From NCBI GenBank assembly GCA_023242925.1, contig CP096134.1, forward strand, positions 2,251,501 to 2,315,500: DNA of 64,000 bases. The letters run 5' to 3'. Of the stretch, positions 36,480-46,957 are shown piece after piece (position 1 is the stretch's first letter; each line of letters opens with the position of its first letter). The stretch comes from Hyphomonadaceae bacterium JAD_PAG50586_4 (GTDB lineage: Bacteria; Pseudomonadota; Alphaproteobacteria; Caulobacterales; Aquidulcibacteraceae). The notes below the pieces were generated by a model. The model was not told the DNA's origin. It saw only the letters and a program-made list of their open reading frames with translations, and made no database searches. The translations under genes and the position numbers were made by a program.

Positions 36480-37730
36480 TCAGCGATTGGCTGTTGGTCT
36501 GTAGCGATCGCGCAGACGTGTTTGGCGCGAGACCAGCGGCTGCTCCACGCCTTCGATGAACACAGCGGTGGGCGCCGAGGTCACTTGCAGCGGGTCGCCG
36601 TCCCAGATCACGACGTCGGCAAGATAATTGCGTTCCAAGCGGCCAAGCTGACCGCCGACGCCGAAAATCTCCGCTGGCGTGCGCGAGATTGCAGCGAACG
36701 CCGCATCCCACGGCAGACCGTTGGCGACGGCATTGCCAGCCAATTGCAGCGCCAGACGCGCTTGGTGTGCATCCACCGAACCCGGCGCCGGCGCGATCGC
36801 GATAGTGACGCCGGCCGCGTTGAGCAACGCTGCGTTGTCGAGACGCGCCGACAAGCGCTCAAAGCTCGACGGCAAATTTACCAGCGGATCGACGATCACC
36901 GGAATGCGCGCGGCCGCGAGTTCGTCAGCCACCTGCCATGCCTCAGCGCCGCCATGAATGGCGAAGCGTAGACTGGGATTAGCGCGCTGATAACGAATGA
37001 TGCGGCGAATGTCGGCCGCACTCTCGACGTGAACAAGGAACATGCCCTGCCCGCGCGCGAATGGCTGCAACGCCTGTGCGTCGATCTCATTCAGCACCGC
37101 GCCGCCCTGGCCGCTGCGATAGCGGGTCGGGTATTCGCGGGCGTCACGCAGTGCCGCTTCAAACGCTGGCCACATCGCGGCACGCGAGCCGCCAACGCGG
37201 GCGGCGCCGGTTTCACCGAGTTCGACAATCATGAATGCGTTCGCGCGCATGACGCTATCGGGTTGGCCATCGAGCGAGACGAGCGCGCCACGGCCGCCGA
37301 ACATGCTGTTGGTCGACGATGGGGCGATCGCGGCGCGAGTGACGCCTTCGATGCGCGTCACCGCCACAGCGGTGACGGTCGGATTGAACGCAGCGGCCGA
37401 ATCCATCGCAGCGGCGACGAGATCGCCATCCACGTCAGCATCATTGGGCGCGCCGGAGCCGGAGATTTCCGACAGGCCGAGCTCGCTCATGGCTGCGAAC
37501 GCACCGGGCGTTACGAAGGCGCCGCGCGCTTCAACCACGCGGGCGCCGCGCGGGGCGGCAATGTTGGCGCCAACGGCGCTGATGCGGCCATCGACGAGCA
37601 AAACATCGCCGTTTTCAATGATGCCGGCGGCCCCATTCGTAACGACGCGCCCATCATTGATGAGCACGGTCTGCGCGGCGGCCGGCGTTGCGATAGCCAG
37701 CGCCATCACGAGTGCGGACAACATTCTCAT
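36480..37730 (-). CDS. Exported amidohydrolase-family protein lacking the HxH metal motif
   Basis: A 416-residue protein with a Sec signal peptide (MRMLSALVMALAIATPAAAQ). The amidohydrolase composite-domain start is intact (TVLINDGRVVTNGAAGIIENGDVLLVDGRISAVGANI), and the C-terminal end LERNYLADVVIWDGDPLQVTSAPTAVFIEG is typical. Where the family has PG-x-x-D-x-H-x-H, it reads TPGAFAAMSELGLSEISG, so the first two metal ligands are absent. It may be a pseudoenzyme or use other ligands. The gene overlaps the upstream amidohydrolase by ATGA, suggesting the two act together in the periplasm. Confidence 0.85.
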   Translation of the reverse strand: MRMLSALVMALAIATPAAAQTVLINDGRVVTNGAAGIIENGDVLLVDGRISAVGANIAAPRGARVVEARGAFVTPGAFAAMSELGLSEISGSGAPNDADVDGDLVAAAMDSAAAFNPTVTAVAVTRIEGVTRAAIAPSSTNSMFGGRGALVSLDGQPDSVMRANAFMIVELGETGAARVGGSRAAMWPAFEAALRDAREYPTRYRSGQGGAVLNEIDAQALQPFARGQGMFLVHVESAADIRRIIRYQRANPSLRFAIHGGAEAWQVADELAAARIPVIVDPLVNLPSSFERLSARLDNAALLNAAGVTIAIAPAPGSVDAHQARLALQLAGNAVANGLPWDAAFAAISRTPAEIFGVGGQLGRLERNYLADVVIWDGDPLQVTSAPTAVFIEGVEQPLVSRQTRLRDRYRPTANR

Positions 37731-39112
37731 TGCGCGCGCTCCGTATAGGTTTGGCCAAGCTCAAAGTCGGACGGCGGATCACGTTCAGCGCCGCGCTCGT
37801 AGACCAACGCGCCGTCCATATAGACACGCTCCGCCACGGCGTAGCTGGAGAGCGGATCGGCCGACCACACGACGACGTCGGCGCGACGACCGGCCGCGAG
37901 TGTGCCGGTTTCGTTTTCGATGCCGAGGGCGCGCGCAGGGTTGCGCGAGAGCCATGTCCAGGCTTCGGCGCGACTGATGTCGAGACCGGCGCGGTTGCCG
38001 TCCGCCATCGCTTTGGCCGCCTCTTGATTCAAGCGCTGGACGCCAACTTCGCTATCCGAGTGCACAATGGCGCAGGCGCCGGCTTCGTGTACGAACGGGA
38101 TGTTCTCGCGGATACCGTCATAGGCTTCGATCTTGAAGCCCCACCAATCGGCCCACATCGCCGAGCAAATGCCCTCTTCGCGCAGCATATCGGCGATCTT
38201 GTAGGACTCGACCGCGTGATGGAACGCGGCGATTTCGAAATCGAACTCGTGCGAGATTTCGATGGCGTTGGCCATCTCGTCGGCGCGATAGCAGTGCCAT
38301 TGCAGGCGAATTTCGCCGTTGAGCACGCCTGCCATGGTTTCAAGCTCAAGATCGCGATCCGGCGGCTCGCCGTCCCCATTTTCCGCAGCCTCTAAGCGAC
38401 GCGCATAACGCTGGGCGTTGGCCCACGCTTGGCGATAGCCAGCGACGTTGCCCATGCCGGTGGCGGGTGATGAATTGCGCCCGCCATAGACGCGGGATGG
38501 GTTCTCACCGCATGCCATCTTCAGAGTTTGCGGCGCGTCTGGGAACTTCATCTCTTGCACTGTGACCGCATCGAGTACGGGACGCAGCGTCACACCGCGA
38601 CCACCGAACAGGTTGGCCGAGCCCGGCAGGATGTGCAGCGTCGTGATGCCGCCAGCAACGGCCCGGAGAAACCCTGGGTCTTGTGGCCACACCGAATGTT
38701 CGACCCACACTTCAGCCGTGTTGGGTTGTGTGGCTTCGTTGCCGTCAGAGGTCGCATTGATGCCCGGAGACGGATAGGCGCCCAGGTGCGAGTGCGCGTC
38801 AATAATGCCCGGCGTAACGAAACGGCCCGCGCCATCGATGACAGCCGCGCCTTCCGGCACGGCGAGATTGGCGCCAATTGCGGCAATACGCCCGTCCTGC
38901 ATAAGGACGTCGGCATTGGCGAGTTCTGCGCCCTCGCCGTCAAATACCGTAGCGCCCCGGATCAAAGTCGGCACGGAGGCCGCTGGTTGGTAGGTGGACG
39001 CAAACGCCGCCCGGCGCGTTGTATCATTGGCGTCTGTACTTGGCGTCGTCGCGCACGCCGCAAGCCCAAGGCTCGCCGCCAACGCAATGATCGGATGTGC
39101 TCGCAACCGCAT
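37727..39112 (-). CDS. Lipoprotein amidohydrolase (imidazolonepropionase-like)
   Basis: A 461-residue protein with a lipobox (IIALAASLGLAACATT), so predicted membrane-anchored and facing the periplasm. Metal motif GIIDAHSHLGAYPSP is intact (HxH). Further ligands are plausible in FHHAVESYKIADML and CAIVHSDSEVGVQRL, and the last Asp may lie in HSDSE. C-terminal GTLAAGRRADVVVWSADPLSS is typical. ATG 39112 is preceded by GGGGAG; the longer frame to 39172 lacks such a site. Substrates of these exported enzymes are unknown (dipeptides or cyclic amides are possible). Confidence 0.9.
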   Translation of the reverse strand: MRLRAHPIIALAASLGLAACATTPSTDANDTTRRAAFASTYQPAASVPTLIRGATVFDGEGAELANADVLMQDGRIAAIGANLAVPEGAAVIDGAGRFVTPGIIDAHSHLGAYPSPGINATSDGNEATQPNTAEVWVEHSVWPQDPGFLRAVAGGITTLHILPGSANLFGGRGVTLRPVLDAVTVQEMKFPDAPQTLKMACGENPSRVYGGRNSSPATGMGNVAGYRQAWANAQRYARRLEAAENGDGEPPDRDLELETMAGVLNGEIRLQWHCYRADEMANAIEISHEFDFEIAAFHHAVESYKIADMLREEGICSAMWADWWGFKIEAYDGIRENIPFVHEAGACAIVHSDSEVGVQRLNQEAAKAMADGNRAGLDISRAEAWTWLSRNPARALGIENETGTLAAGRRADVVVWSADPLSSYAVAERVYMDGALVYERGAERDPPSDFELGQTYTERAQ

Positions 39113-39212
39113 TCGCTCCCCGAAAAGTGAGGAATGCATGTGAAGCGGTTCACGCCGGCCACACAAGGCCATGCGCGCCTTTCGGGAGAATTCTGCGACG
39201 AATTACGCGGAC

Positions 39213-42200
39213 TTAGACCACGCGTTCGACGCCCTTGGCCGCCTTCAGCGCCGCGCGCGCCGCTGCGCTGGCGGGCACCAAGGTTTTGGTCTCGATGTCG
39301 ATCTCTCGGCCATCCTGCAGTCGCAGAACGAGCCGCAGCGCCCGGGCCTCGCCGGCATTGGCTTTGGGAAGCGCCGCGATGGTTTGCGCCAAGAGATCGA
39401 TAGGCGCGCCCTCTTTCATGATGATGCGTAGATCTTCATTGGTGCGCGCCTCGGCAGCTTCAACCGGCTCGAACGTATCGGCGGAAAGCTTGAGATCGCC
39501 ATCGCGCCAGCGCACGCGACCACGGAAGACGAAAGCCTTACCGACTTCCAGCACATCGCGCAGCGTCGCTGTGTGCTCGGGCATGACGATTGGCTCGAAA
39601 TCGCCGGTCGGATCAGACATCGAGACGAACGCGAGCGTGCCGCCCGACATCGCCGGGCGATATTGCACGCGGCGCACCACGCCAGCCATTGGATAAGTAC
39701 GCGGCTCGGTCTCGCCCTCTTCGACGATGTCCGCATAGCTGAAATAGCGCTCACCCACGTCGGTGAAGAAATCCGAAAGCGGATGGCCCGAGAAATAGAA
39801 GCCGACACTCTCGCGCTCGGCGTCGAGCCGATCCTGCGCCGACCAGGCGGGCGCCTTAGGGAAAGTGGGCCGCGCGCTTGGTTCTTCGGCGCCGAACAAT
39901 GATGTTTGCGCGCTTGCGCGTTCTTCGGCGACGCGCTGGGCATGCGCGGCGATCACCTCACACGCCGCATACGCGCGCGCGCGATCTGGCTCCATCGAGA
40001 TCGAAAGCGCCGGATTTGGCGAGATTTTCGAGTTGGCGGCGGTTGATCGATTTTGGATCAATCCGCTCGGCGAAATCGTAGAGCGCTTTGAACGGTCCGT
40101 TCCTGGCGCGCTCGGCCACAATCGTTTCCATCGCCGCCACGCCAACATTGCGGATGGCGCCAATGGCGTAGCGCACCGCCACGTCGCCCTCTTCCAATGC
40201 CTCAACATTGAAATCTGGCTCGGACTTGTTGAGGTCCGGCGGCAGCACGGTGACGCCGACGCGACGCGCGTCCTGGTGGAAGCTTGCGAGTTTCTCGGAG
40301 TTCGAAATGTCGAGACTCATCGAGGCGGCGAGGAAGTCGACTGGATAGTGCGCCTTCAGATATCCCGTTTGATACGCAACCACGGCGTACGCGGCGGCGT
40401 GCGATTTATTGAACCCGTAGCCGGCGAATTCTTCGACCAGATCGAAGATGTGCGAGGCGAGGTTTTCGCCAACGCCCTTCTGTTTGGCGCCGTCGATGAA
40501 GCGCGTCTTCTGCTTGGCCATCTCGGCCGGCTGCTTTTTGCCCATAGCGCGACGCAGCAAATCGGCTTCGCCGAGACTGTAGCCCGAGAGAACCTGGGCG
40601 ATCTGCATGACCTGTTCTTGATAAACGATGACGCCGTAGGTCTCTTCCAGGATCGGCTTCAGCGTATCGTGCAGATAGTCGGGCTTTTCGCGGCCGTGCT
40701 TGACGTTGGCGAAGCGGTCGATGTTTTTCATCGGGCCTGGGCGATAGAGAGAAATAAGCGCGATAACGTCCTCAAGGCAGGTCGGCTTTACCTTGCGCAG
40801 CGTGTCGCGCATACCCTGACCTTCGAGTTGGAAAACGCCGAAAGTTAAGCCCGACTGCATCAATTCGTAGGTCGCCGCGTCGTCGTAAGCGGTATCGTTG
40901 AGATCTATTGTTTTGCCACGCGCGCGAATGAATTTCACGGCGCGGTCGATCACGGTGAGCGTCTTCAAGCCAAGGAAGTCGAACTTCACCAAGCCAGCCG
41001 CTTCCACCCATTTCATATTGAATTGGGTGGCCGGCAGATGCGCGCGCGGATCGCGATAGAGCGCCACGAGTTCGATCAAGGGCCGGTCGCCAATGACAAC
41101 GCCGGCGGCGTGCGTCGAGGCGTTGCGATAGAGGCCTTCGAGCTGCAGCGAAGTGTCGATCAGCTGGCGCACTTCGGCTTCGTTTTTACGCGCTTCCTTC
41201 AGCTTGGGCTCGATCTCCATCGCTTCGGCGAGCGTGACGGGGTTCGCTGGGTTCGCCGGCACGAGCTTGGCCAGCTTGTCGACTTGGCCGAACGGCAATT
41301 GCATCACCCGGCCGACATCACGCAACACGGCGCGCGCTTGCAGCGTGCCGAAGGTGATGATCTGGGCGACGCGATCGTCGCCATACTTCTGCTTCACGTA
41401 CTCGATGACTTCGCCGCGACGCTCCTGGCAGAAGTCGATGTCGAAGTCAGGCATCGACACGCGTTCGGGATTGAGGAAGCGCTCGAACAGCAAGCCAAAG
41501 CGTAGCGGATCAAGATCGGTGATCGTCAGCGCCCAGGCGACGAGCGAACCGGCGCCTGAACCGCGACCTGGTCCGACCGGAATGTCATGCGCCTTGGCCC
41601 ACTTGATGAAGTCCGCAACGATCAGGAAGTAGCCGGGAAATTGCATGTGCGTGATGACGCCCAGCTCAAATTCCAGCCGCTTCCAATAGTCTGCTTCGGA
41701 TGCGGCGAGCTTATCGCCGAGCGCCTTTAGGCGCGCTTTCAGGCCCGCCTCGGCCTGCGCTTTCAATTCCGCCGGCTCATCGCGACCGGCTTTGGAGTCA
41801 AAGCGCGGCAGGATGGGCTTGCGCTTCTCCACGCGATAGGCGCAGCGGCGTGCGATTTCGGTCGTGTTCTCGATCGCCTCGGGCAGATCACAGAAGAGCG
41901 CGACCATCTCCTCCGCGGTCTTGAAATAATGCTGTGGCGATACGCGCGGGCGGTCTTCCTCACCGAGATAGGACGAGGCGGCGATACACATCAGCGCATC
42001 GTGCGCGCCGTGATCGCTGCGCTTCTCAAAGCGAATGTCGTTGGCGGCGACGAGCGGCAGGCCGAGCGCGTAGGCCAGATCGATCAGTGCGCCCTCGGTC
42101 TCGGCTTCAGCGCGTTCTTGGTGGCGATGCAACTCGACGTACAGGCGATCGCCGAACGCGCCGGTGAGTTGGTTCAGCGCCGCTTCGACGACGTCGTTCT

Positions 42201-42624
42201 TGTTTTCCAGCAGCAGTGACGTGAACGCGCCTTCGCCGCCGCCGGTCAGCGCGATCAGGCCCTCGGCCTCCTGCAGCACACGCGCGAAGCTGACATGCGC
42301 GACGTCGTGCTCGTCAAGAAACGCCGCGCTCGAAAGGCGCATCAGATTGGCGTAGCCGGTTGCACTCTGGGCCAAGAGCGTGAGCGCGCCGTCGACGCCG
42401 CCCTCACCTTTGACCGCGAGCGAAAGCCCGACGATCGGTTGCACGCCCGCTTCGGCCGCCGCTTCAGAAAATTCGAGCGCGCCGAAGAGGTTGTTGGAAT
42501 CGGTCAAACCCAGCGCCGGCATGTCGTGCTTGGCGGCGAGCTTGGTGAGCGACTTCACCTGCACTGCGCTTTGCAGTAGCGAGTAGGCCGAACGGGCGCG
42601 GAGGTGGATAAACGGTCGGGCCAT
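39213..42624 (-). CDS. dnaE: DNA polymerase III alpha subunit, frameshifted
   Basis: Replicative polymerase, about 1136 residues after correction. N-terminal PHP domain ([16 protein letters not shown], where the usual second His is Arg), polymerase core with [16 protein letters not shown] and catalytic [13 protein letters not shown], thumb/fingers, helix-hairpin-helix ([21 protein letters not shown]) and an OB fold ([25 protein letters not shown]). The frame breaks at 39996-40003, where the coding strand reads GATCTCG. Removing one base converts [10 protein letters not shown] into [19 protein letters not shown] and joins both parts. The polymerase is essential, so the shift is almost certainly an error. 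It follows lolCD. Confidence 0.95.
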
Positions 42625-42674
42625 CTGATTCTCTCAGGCCCTAAGATAGGCGCTTTGAGCCCCGCTCCTAAGCG

Positions 42675-43383
<709 letters not shown>

Positions 43384-43391
<8 letters not shown>

Positions 43392-44655
43392 AGCGCAGCG
43401 CCTCCACAGGATCGAACCGCGACGCCCACCACGAGGTGATGAGGGTCGATGCAAAGGTGACGCCGATCGTGAATACGGAGATGAACGCGACCTCACTCCA
43501 CTCCACCCGCGCCGGCAGCGTCTCCAGCGAATAGACGGTGCCTGGAAAGAGATCGAAGCCGGTAAGCGCCTGGATCGTGTTCTGGATGACCTCGATATTC
43601 ATGCAAAAGCCAATGCCGAATAGCAGCCCCAACGATAGCCCAAGCACACCGAGGCTGGCGCTCGCCATGAAGAACACGCGCATGATGGCGCCACGCGTAG
43701 CGCCGATGGTGCGCAGAATGGCAATGTCGCGGCCCTTGTTCTTCACCAGCATGATGAGGCCGGTGATCACGTTCAACGCTGCGATCGCGACAAGGATCAT
43801 CAGGATCAGCCGCATCACGTTGCGTTCAACCACGAGCGCGTCCGACAGCCCCTGACTCTTGGCCCGCCAATCATAGATGAATGCCTCCGGCCCCAGCCTT
43901 GAGCGCAAATCCATCATCACTTGCACGGTTCGGTCGGGGTCTCGGATGCGGATCTCTAACTCATCGGCGCCGTCGCCTTTGCCGAACATCACCTGCGCTT
44001 GTTCGAGCGGCATATAGATCAGCGCGGAATCGAACTCCGCCATGCCGACGCTGAAGACGCCACCGACCAGAAATGCCTTTCGTCGCGGCGTCAAGCCAAA
44101 TGGCGTGGCCGCGCCCTGCGGTGAAATCAGCGTGATCGCCATGTTCTCGGTAACGCCGAGCGCGGCGGCCAGGCGATCGCCGACAAGGATGGAGGGCGCT
44201 TCAACGCCCTGGAAATTCACCAACCCGCCGCCCGCACGGATGGAATCCACCACAATCGGCAGTTGCGCCAATTCTTCGCGCGGAATGCCCCGTACGATAA
44301 CGCCGGAAGCCAAGCCCTCCGACGTCGCCAACGCTTGTGCATTGATGATCGGCGTAACGTGCGTGACTTCGGAGGATTGCCGCGTCAATTGCGCGAGCCG
44401 CTCGATCTCAGAGCCTGGCATGTTGCGCACGTCGATATAGACGTGGCCGTTCACGCCGAGGATACGCGACAGCAGCGTCTCGCGGAAACCGTTCATCACC
44501 GACATCGTCACGATCAGCGCAAACACCGCGAGCGTGATGGCGACGACCGAGATTACCGAAATCAGCGCCACGCCGCCATGCTGACGCTTGGCGCGCAAAT
44601 AGCGGCCGGCGAGCATGCGTTCGAACAAGCCGAACGGTTTGGAATTGGCGCCCAT
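43384..44655 (-). CDS. lolC: Lipoprotein-releasing ABC transporter permease LolC/LolE
   Basis: Inner-membrane permease working with LolD. 423 residues with the FtsX/MacB layout: one N-terminal span (GVALISVISVVAITLAVFALIVTMSVMNGFRETLLSRILG, the LolC/E signature), a periplasmic domain of about 220 residues, and three C-terminal spans (LILMILVAIAALNVITGLIMLVKNKGRDIAILRTIGAT is typical). Alphaproteobacteria usually have a single hybrid permease forming a homodimer. ATG 44655 overlaps the proS stop (ATGA). Confidence 0.94.
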
Positions 44656-46187
44656 CAATAAGCCCGCGCGATCAAAATTTCTTCCACGGCCTGTTCGCCG
44701 CTAAATATGCAGGTGCCGAACGAGGAAGGCTGCGACGCCGGCGCGTTGCGAATGGTCAGCTTGAGCGCCTTCAAGCGTTCGCCGACCTTCTCAAGCGCAT
44801 CCCCGCTCGGACGCGCCCAATGTACGCGCGCCCAGCCCTTGAACTCGCCCTCCGTCTCCTCGGTTCCATAATAGGCTTCGAGGTCGGCGAAGGTTTTAAA
44901 ATCGGCGCGGATATTGTTGTCCAGACGCGTCTTGGCTTCGGCGTAAAGCTCGGCTTGTGTCGTTTCGAGCAAGCCTGCGGCTTGTGCGATGAACTCGGCG
45001 CGACTGACGGAGTGCGACTTGATCTTGTCGCCCTCGCGCAACGCGTTGCGCTTGATAAACGTGACTTGGCCGTTGGCGGCGTCGCGCGGGCCGATTTCGC
45101 AGATGAGCGGCGCGCCACGGCGCACCCAATCCCAGCGTTTGTCGGCGGGCTTGGCGTCCTTGATGTCGACATAAGCGCGCACCGGCCAACCGAAGGCGCG
45201 AAGCGTGTTCAACTCGGCGACGAGTGAGGCGCAATATTCCTTCAGCTCAGAATCTTCCGGTTTGCCGCGCAGCATCGGCACGATCACGATCTGACGCGGC
45301 GCGGCGGCCGGCGGCGTGCGCAGGCCGTCATCGTCGCCGTGCGTCATGATCACGCCGCCAATCATGCGCGTGGACATGCCCCAGGACGTGGTGTGCGCCA
45401 GCGTCTGGCCGCCTTCTTTGTCCTGATAGCGGATGTTCTGCGCTTCGGAAAAATGCGTGCCGAGATAGTGCGAGGTGCCGGCCTGCAGCGCCTTGCCGTC
45501 CTGCATCATGGCTTCGATCGAATAGGTGCGCACAGCGCCGGGAAAGCGTTCGTTCTCCGGCTTCTCGCCGTGGATCACCGGCATCGCCAGGAAATCTTCC
45601 GAGAAGCTGCGATAGAGTTCAAGCGCCCACATGGTCTCGACCATCGCGCAGGCTTCATCGACGTGAACCGTGTGGCCCTCCTGCCAAAGGAATTCAGCCG
45701 TGCGCAGAAACATGCGCGTACGCATCTCCCAGCGCATCACGTTGGCCCATTGGTTGAGCTTCAGCGGCAAGTCGCGATAGGATTTCACCCAGCGGCTGAA
45801 CGCATCGCCGATGATCGTCTCCGAGGTCGGCCGAATAATCAGCGGCTCAGCGAGTTCAGCATCGGGATCGGGCTTCAGTTCACCGTCGATCTGCTTAAGG
45901 CGATGGTGCGTGACGACAGCCATTTCCTTGGCGAAGCCTTCGACGTGCTCGGCCTCCTTGGCGAAGAACGATAGCGGGATCAGTAGCGGGAAGTAATAAT
46001 TGTCGTGGCCGGCTTCTTTGATACGGCGATCAAGCTCGCCCTGGATGCGCTCCCACAAGCCCATCCCCCACGGCTTGATGATCATCGAGCCGCGCGTCGG
46101 TGACAGCTCCGCCAGATCGGCGTCGCGCACGACGGTTTGATACCACTCAGGAAAATCTTGGGCGCGCGTGACGCGGAGCGCATGCAT
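44655..46187 (-). CDS. proS: Proline-tRNA ligase, archaeal/eukaryotic-like type
   Basis: Class II aminoacyl-tRNA synthetase of 510 residues. Motif 2 and 3 regions are present (LIIRPTSETIIGDAFSRWVKSYRDLPLKLNQWANVMRWE; TSHYLGTHFSEAQNI). The N terminus DFPEWYQTVVRDADLAELSPTRGSMIIKPWG and the C terminus ending in an invariant Tyr (EEILIARAY) are marks of the archaeal/eukaryotic-like ProRS without the bacterial INS editing domain. Many alphaproteobacteria instead have a short bacterial-type enzyme of about 440 residues. ATG 46187 (MHALRVTRAQDFPEW) is chosen; upstream sequence is not conserved. Confidence 0.94.
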   Translation of the reverse strand: MHALRVTRAQDFPEWYQTVVRDADLAELSPTRGSMIIKPWGMGLWERIQGELDRRIKEAGHDNYYFPLLIPLSFFAKEAEHVEGFAKEMAVVTHHRLKQIDGELKPDPDAELAEPLIIRPTSETIIGDAFSRWVKSYRDLPLKLNQWANVMRWEMRTRMFLRTAEFLWQEGHTVHVDEACAMVETMWALELYRSFSEDFLAMPVIHGEKPENERFPGAVRTYSIEAMMQDGKALQAGTSHYLGTHFSEAQNIRYQDKEGGQTLAHTTSWGMSTRMIGGVIMTHGDDDGLRTPPAAAPRQIVIVPMLRGKPEDSELKEYCASLVAELNTLRAFGWPVRAYVDIKDAKPADKRWDWVRRGAPLICEIGPRDAANGQVTFIKRNALREGDKIKSHSVSRAEFIAQAAGLLETTQAELYAEAKTRLDNNIRADFKTFADLEAYYGTEETEGEFKGWARVHWARPSGDALEKVGERLKALKLTIRNAPASQPSSFGTCIFSGEQAVEEILIARAY

Positions 46188-46253
46188 GGACGGAGGCTTC
46201 CTCGAACTACGAGGCGCTTGGATAGACTGGCGGACGCCGGCCCGCAACGCGGC

Positions 46254-46502
46254 CTAATGCGGCCGCATGCCAAATAGATCGACCGAAACGGCCCAGAAGA
46301 CGAACAGCCACAAAACCGCCGCGATCCCAGCCGCCCAGAGCGCCTTTTTGCGGATATTATGCACCTTCGGCGCACCGACCTCTGAGCCGGGCTCCACCGT
46401 CTCGCCAGCCTCATGCGGGCTTTGCGCGCCCACCGGCAGCATCACGAAAAATGAGAGCCACCAGAGGATGACGTAGATCGCGACGCCGAGCAGCGGGCTC
46501 AT
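46254..46502 (-). CDS. DUF1467 family small membrane protein
   Basis: An 82-residue protein with two membrane segments (AIYVILWWLSFFVMLPVGAQS and LWAAGIAAVLWLFVFWAVSVDLFG) and the DUF1467 hallmark FVMLPVGAQSPHEAGE followed by PGSEVGAPKVHNIRKKA. It overlaps the mce stop by ATGA and is followed by proS, an arrangement frequent in alphaproteobacteria. Function unknown. Confidence 0.93.
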   Translation of the reverse strand: MSPLLGVAIYVILWWLSFFVMLPVGAQSPHEAGETVEPGSEVGAPKVHNIRKKALWAAGIAAVLWLFVFWAVSVDLFGMRPH

Positions 46503-46924
46503 TCGTGCGCGCCCTTCGGGGTTTCCATCAGCTCAATCAGCACGCCATTGGAATTCTTCGGGTGCACGAAAATGATCGGCGTGCCGTGGGCGCCGATGCG
46601 TGGTTCGTTCAACACGGTGGCGCCACGGCGCACCATTTCATCGCGCGCAGCGTAGATGTCGGCGACTTCGAAGCAGACGTGGTGCTGACCGCCGCTTGGG
46701 TTCTTTTCGAGGAATTTCCGGATCGGCGATTTCTCACCCAGCGGCTCGATCAATTCGATCTGGGAGTTGGCGACATTGACGAAGGCGAACTTCACGCCTT
46801 GCGCTTCCAACTCACGCGTCTCGGTGATGTCGCTGTCGGCGACACCGTAAAGCATCCGATACGTTTGCTTGGCTTCCTCGATGGAAGGCACTGCAACGCC
46901 AACGTGATTGAGCCGCCCGATCAT
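46499..46924 (-). CDS. mce: Methylmalonyl-CoA epimerase
   Basis: Interconverts R- and S-methylmalonyl-CoA in propionate metabolism. 141 residues of VOC fold: IGRLNHVGVAVPSIEEAKQTYR with the first metal His, SQIELIEPLGEKSPIRKFLEKN, GGQHHVCFEVADIYAARDEM and GTPIIFVHPKNSNGVLIELME with the last Glu. ATG 46924 has GGGAGTAGG upstream; an in-frame ATG at 46945 is less likely. Confidence 0.95.
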   Translation of the reverse strand: MIGRLNHVGVAVPSIEEAKQTYRMLYGVADSDITETRELEAQGVKFAFVNVANSQIELIEPLGEKSPIRKFLEKNPSGGQHHVCFEVADIYAARDEMVRRGATVLNEPRIGAHGTPIIFVHPKNSNGVLIELMETPKGAHE

Positions 46925-46957
46925 GGCCCTACTCCCTTTGTTCAATTCCCTGCCAAC

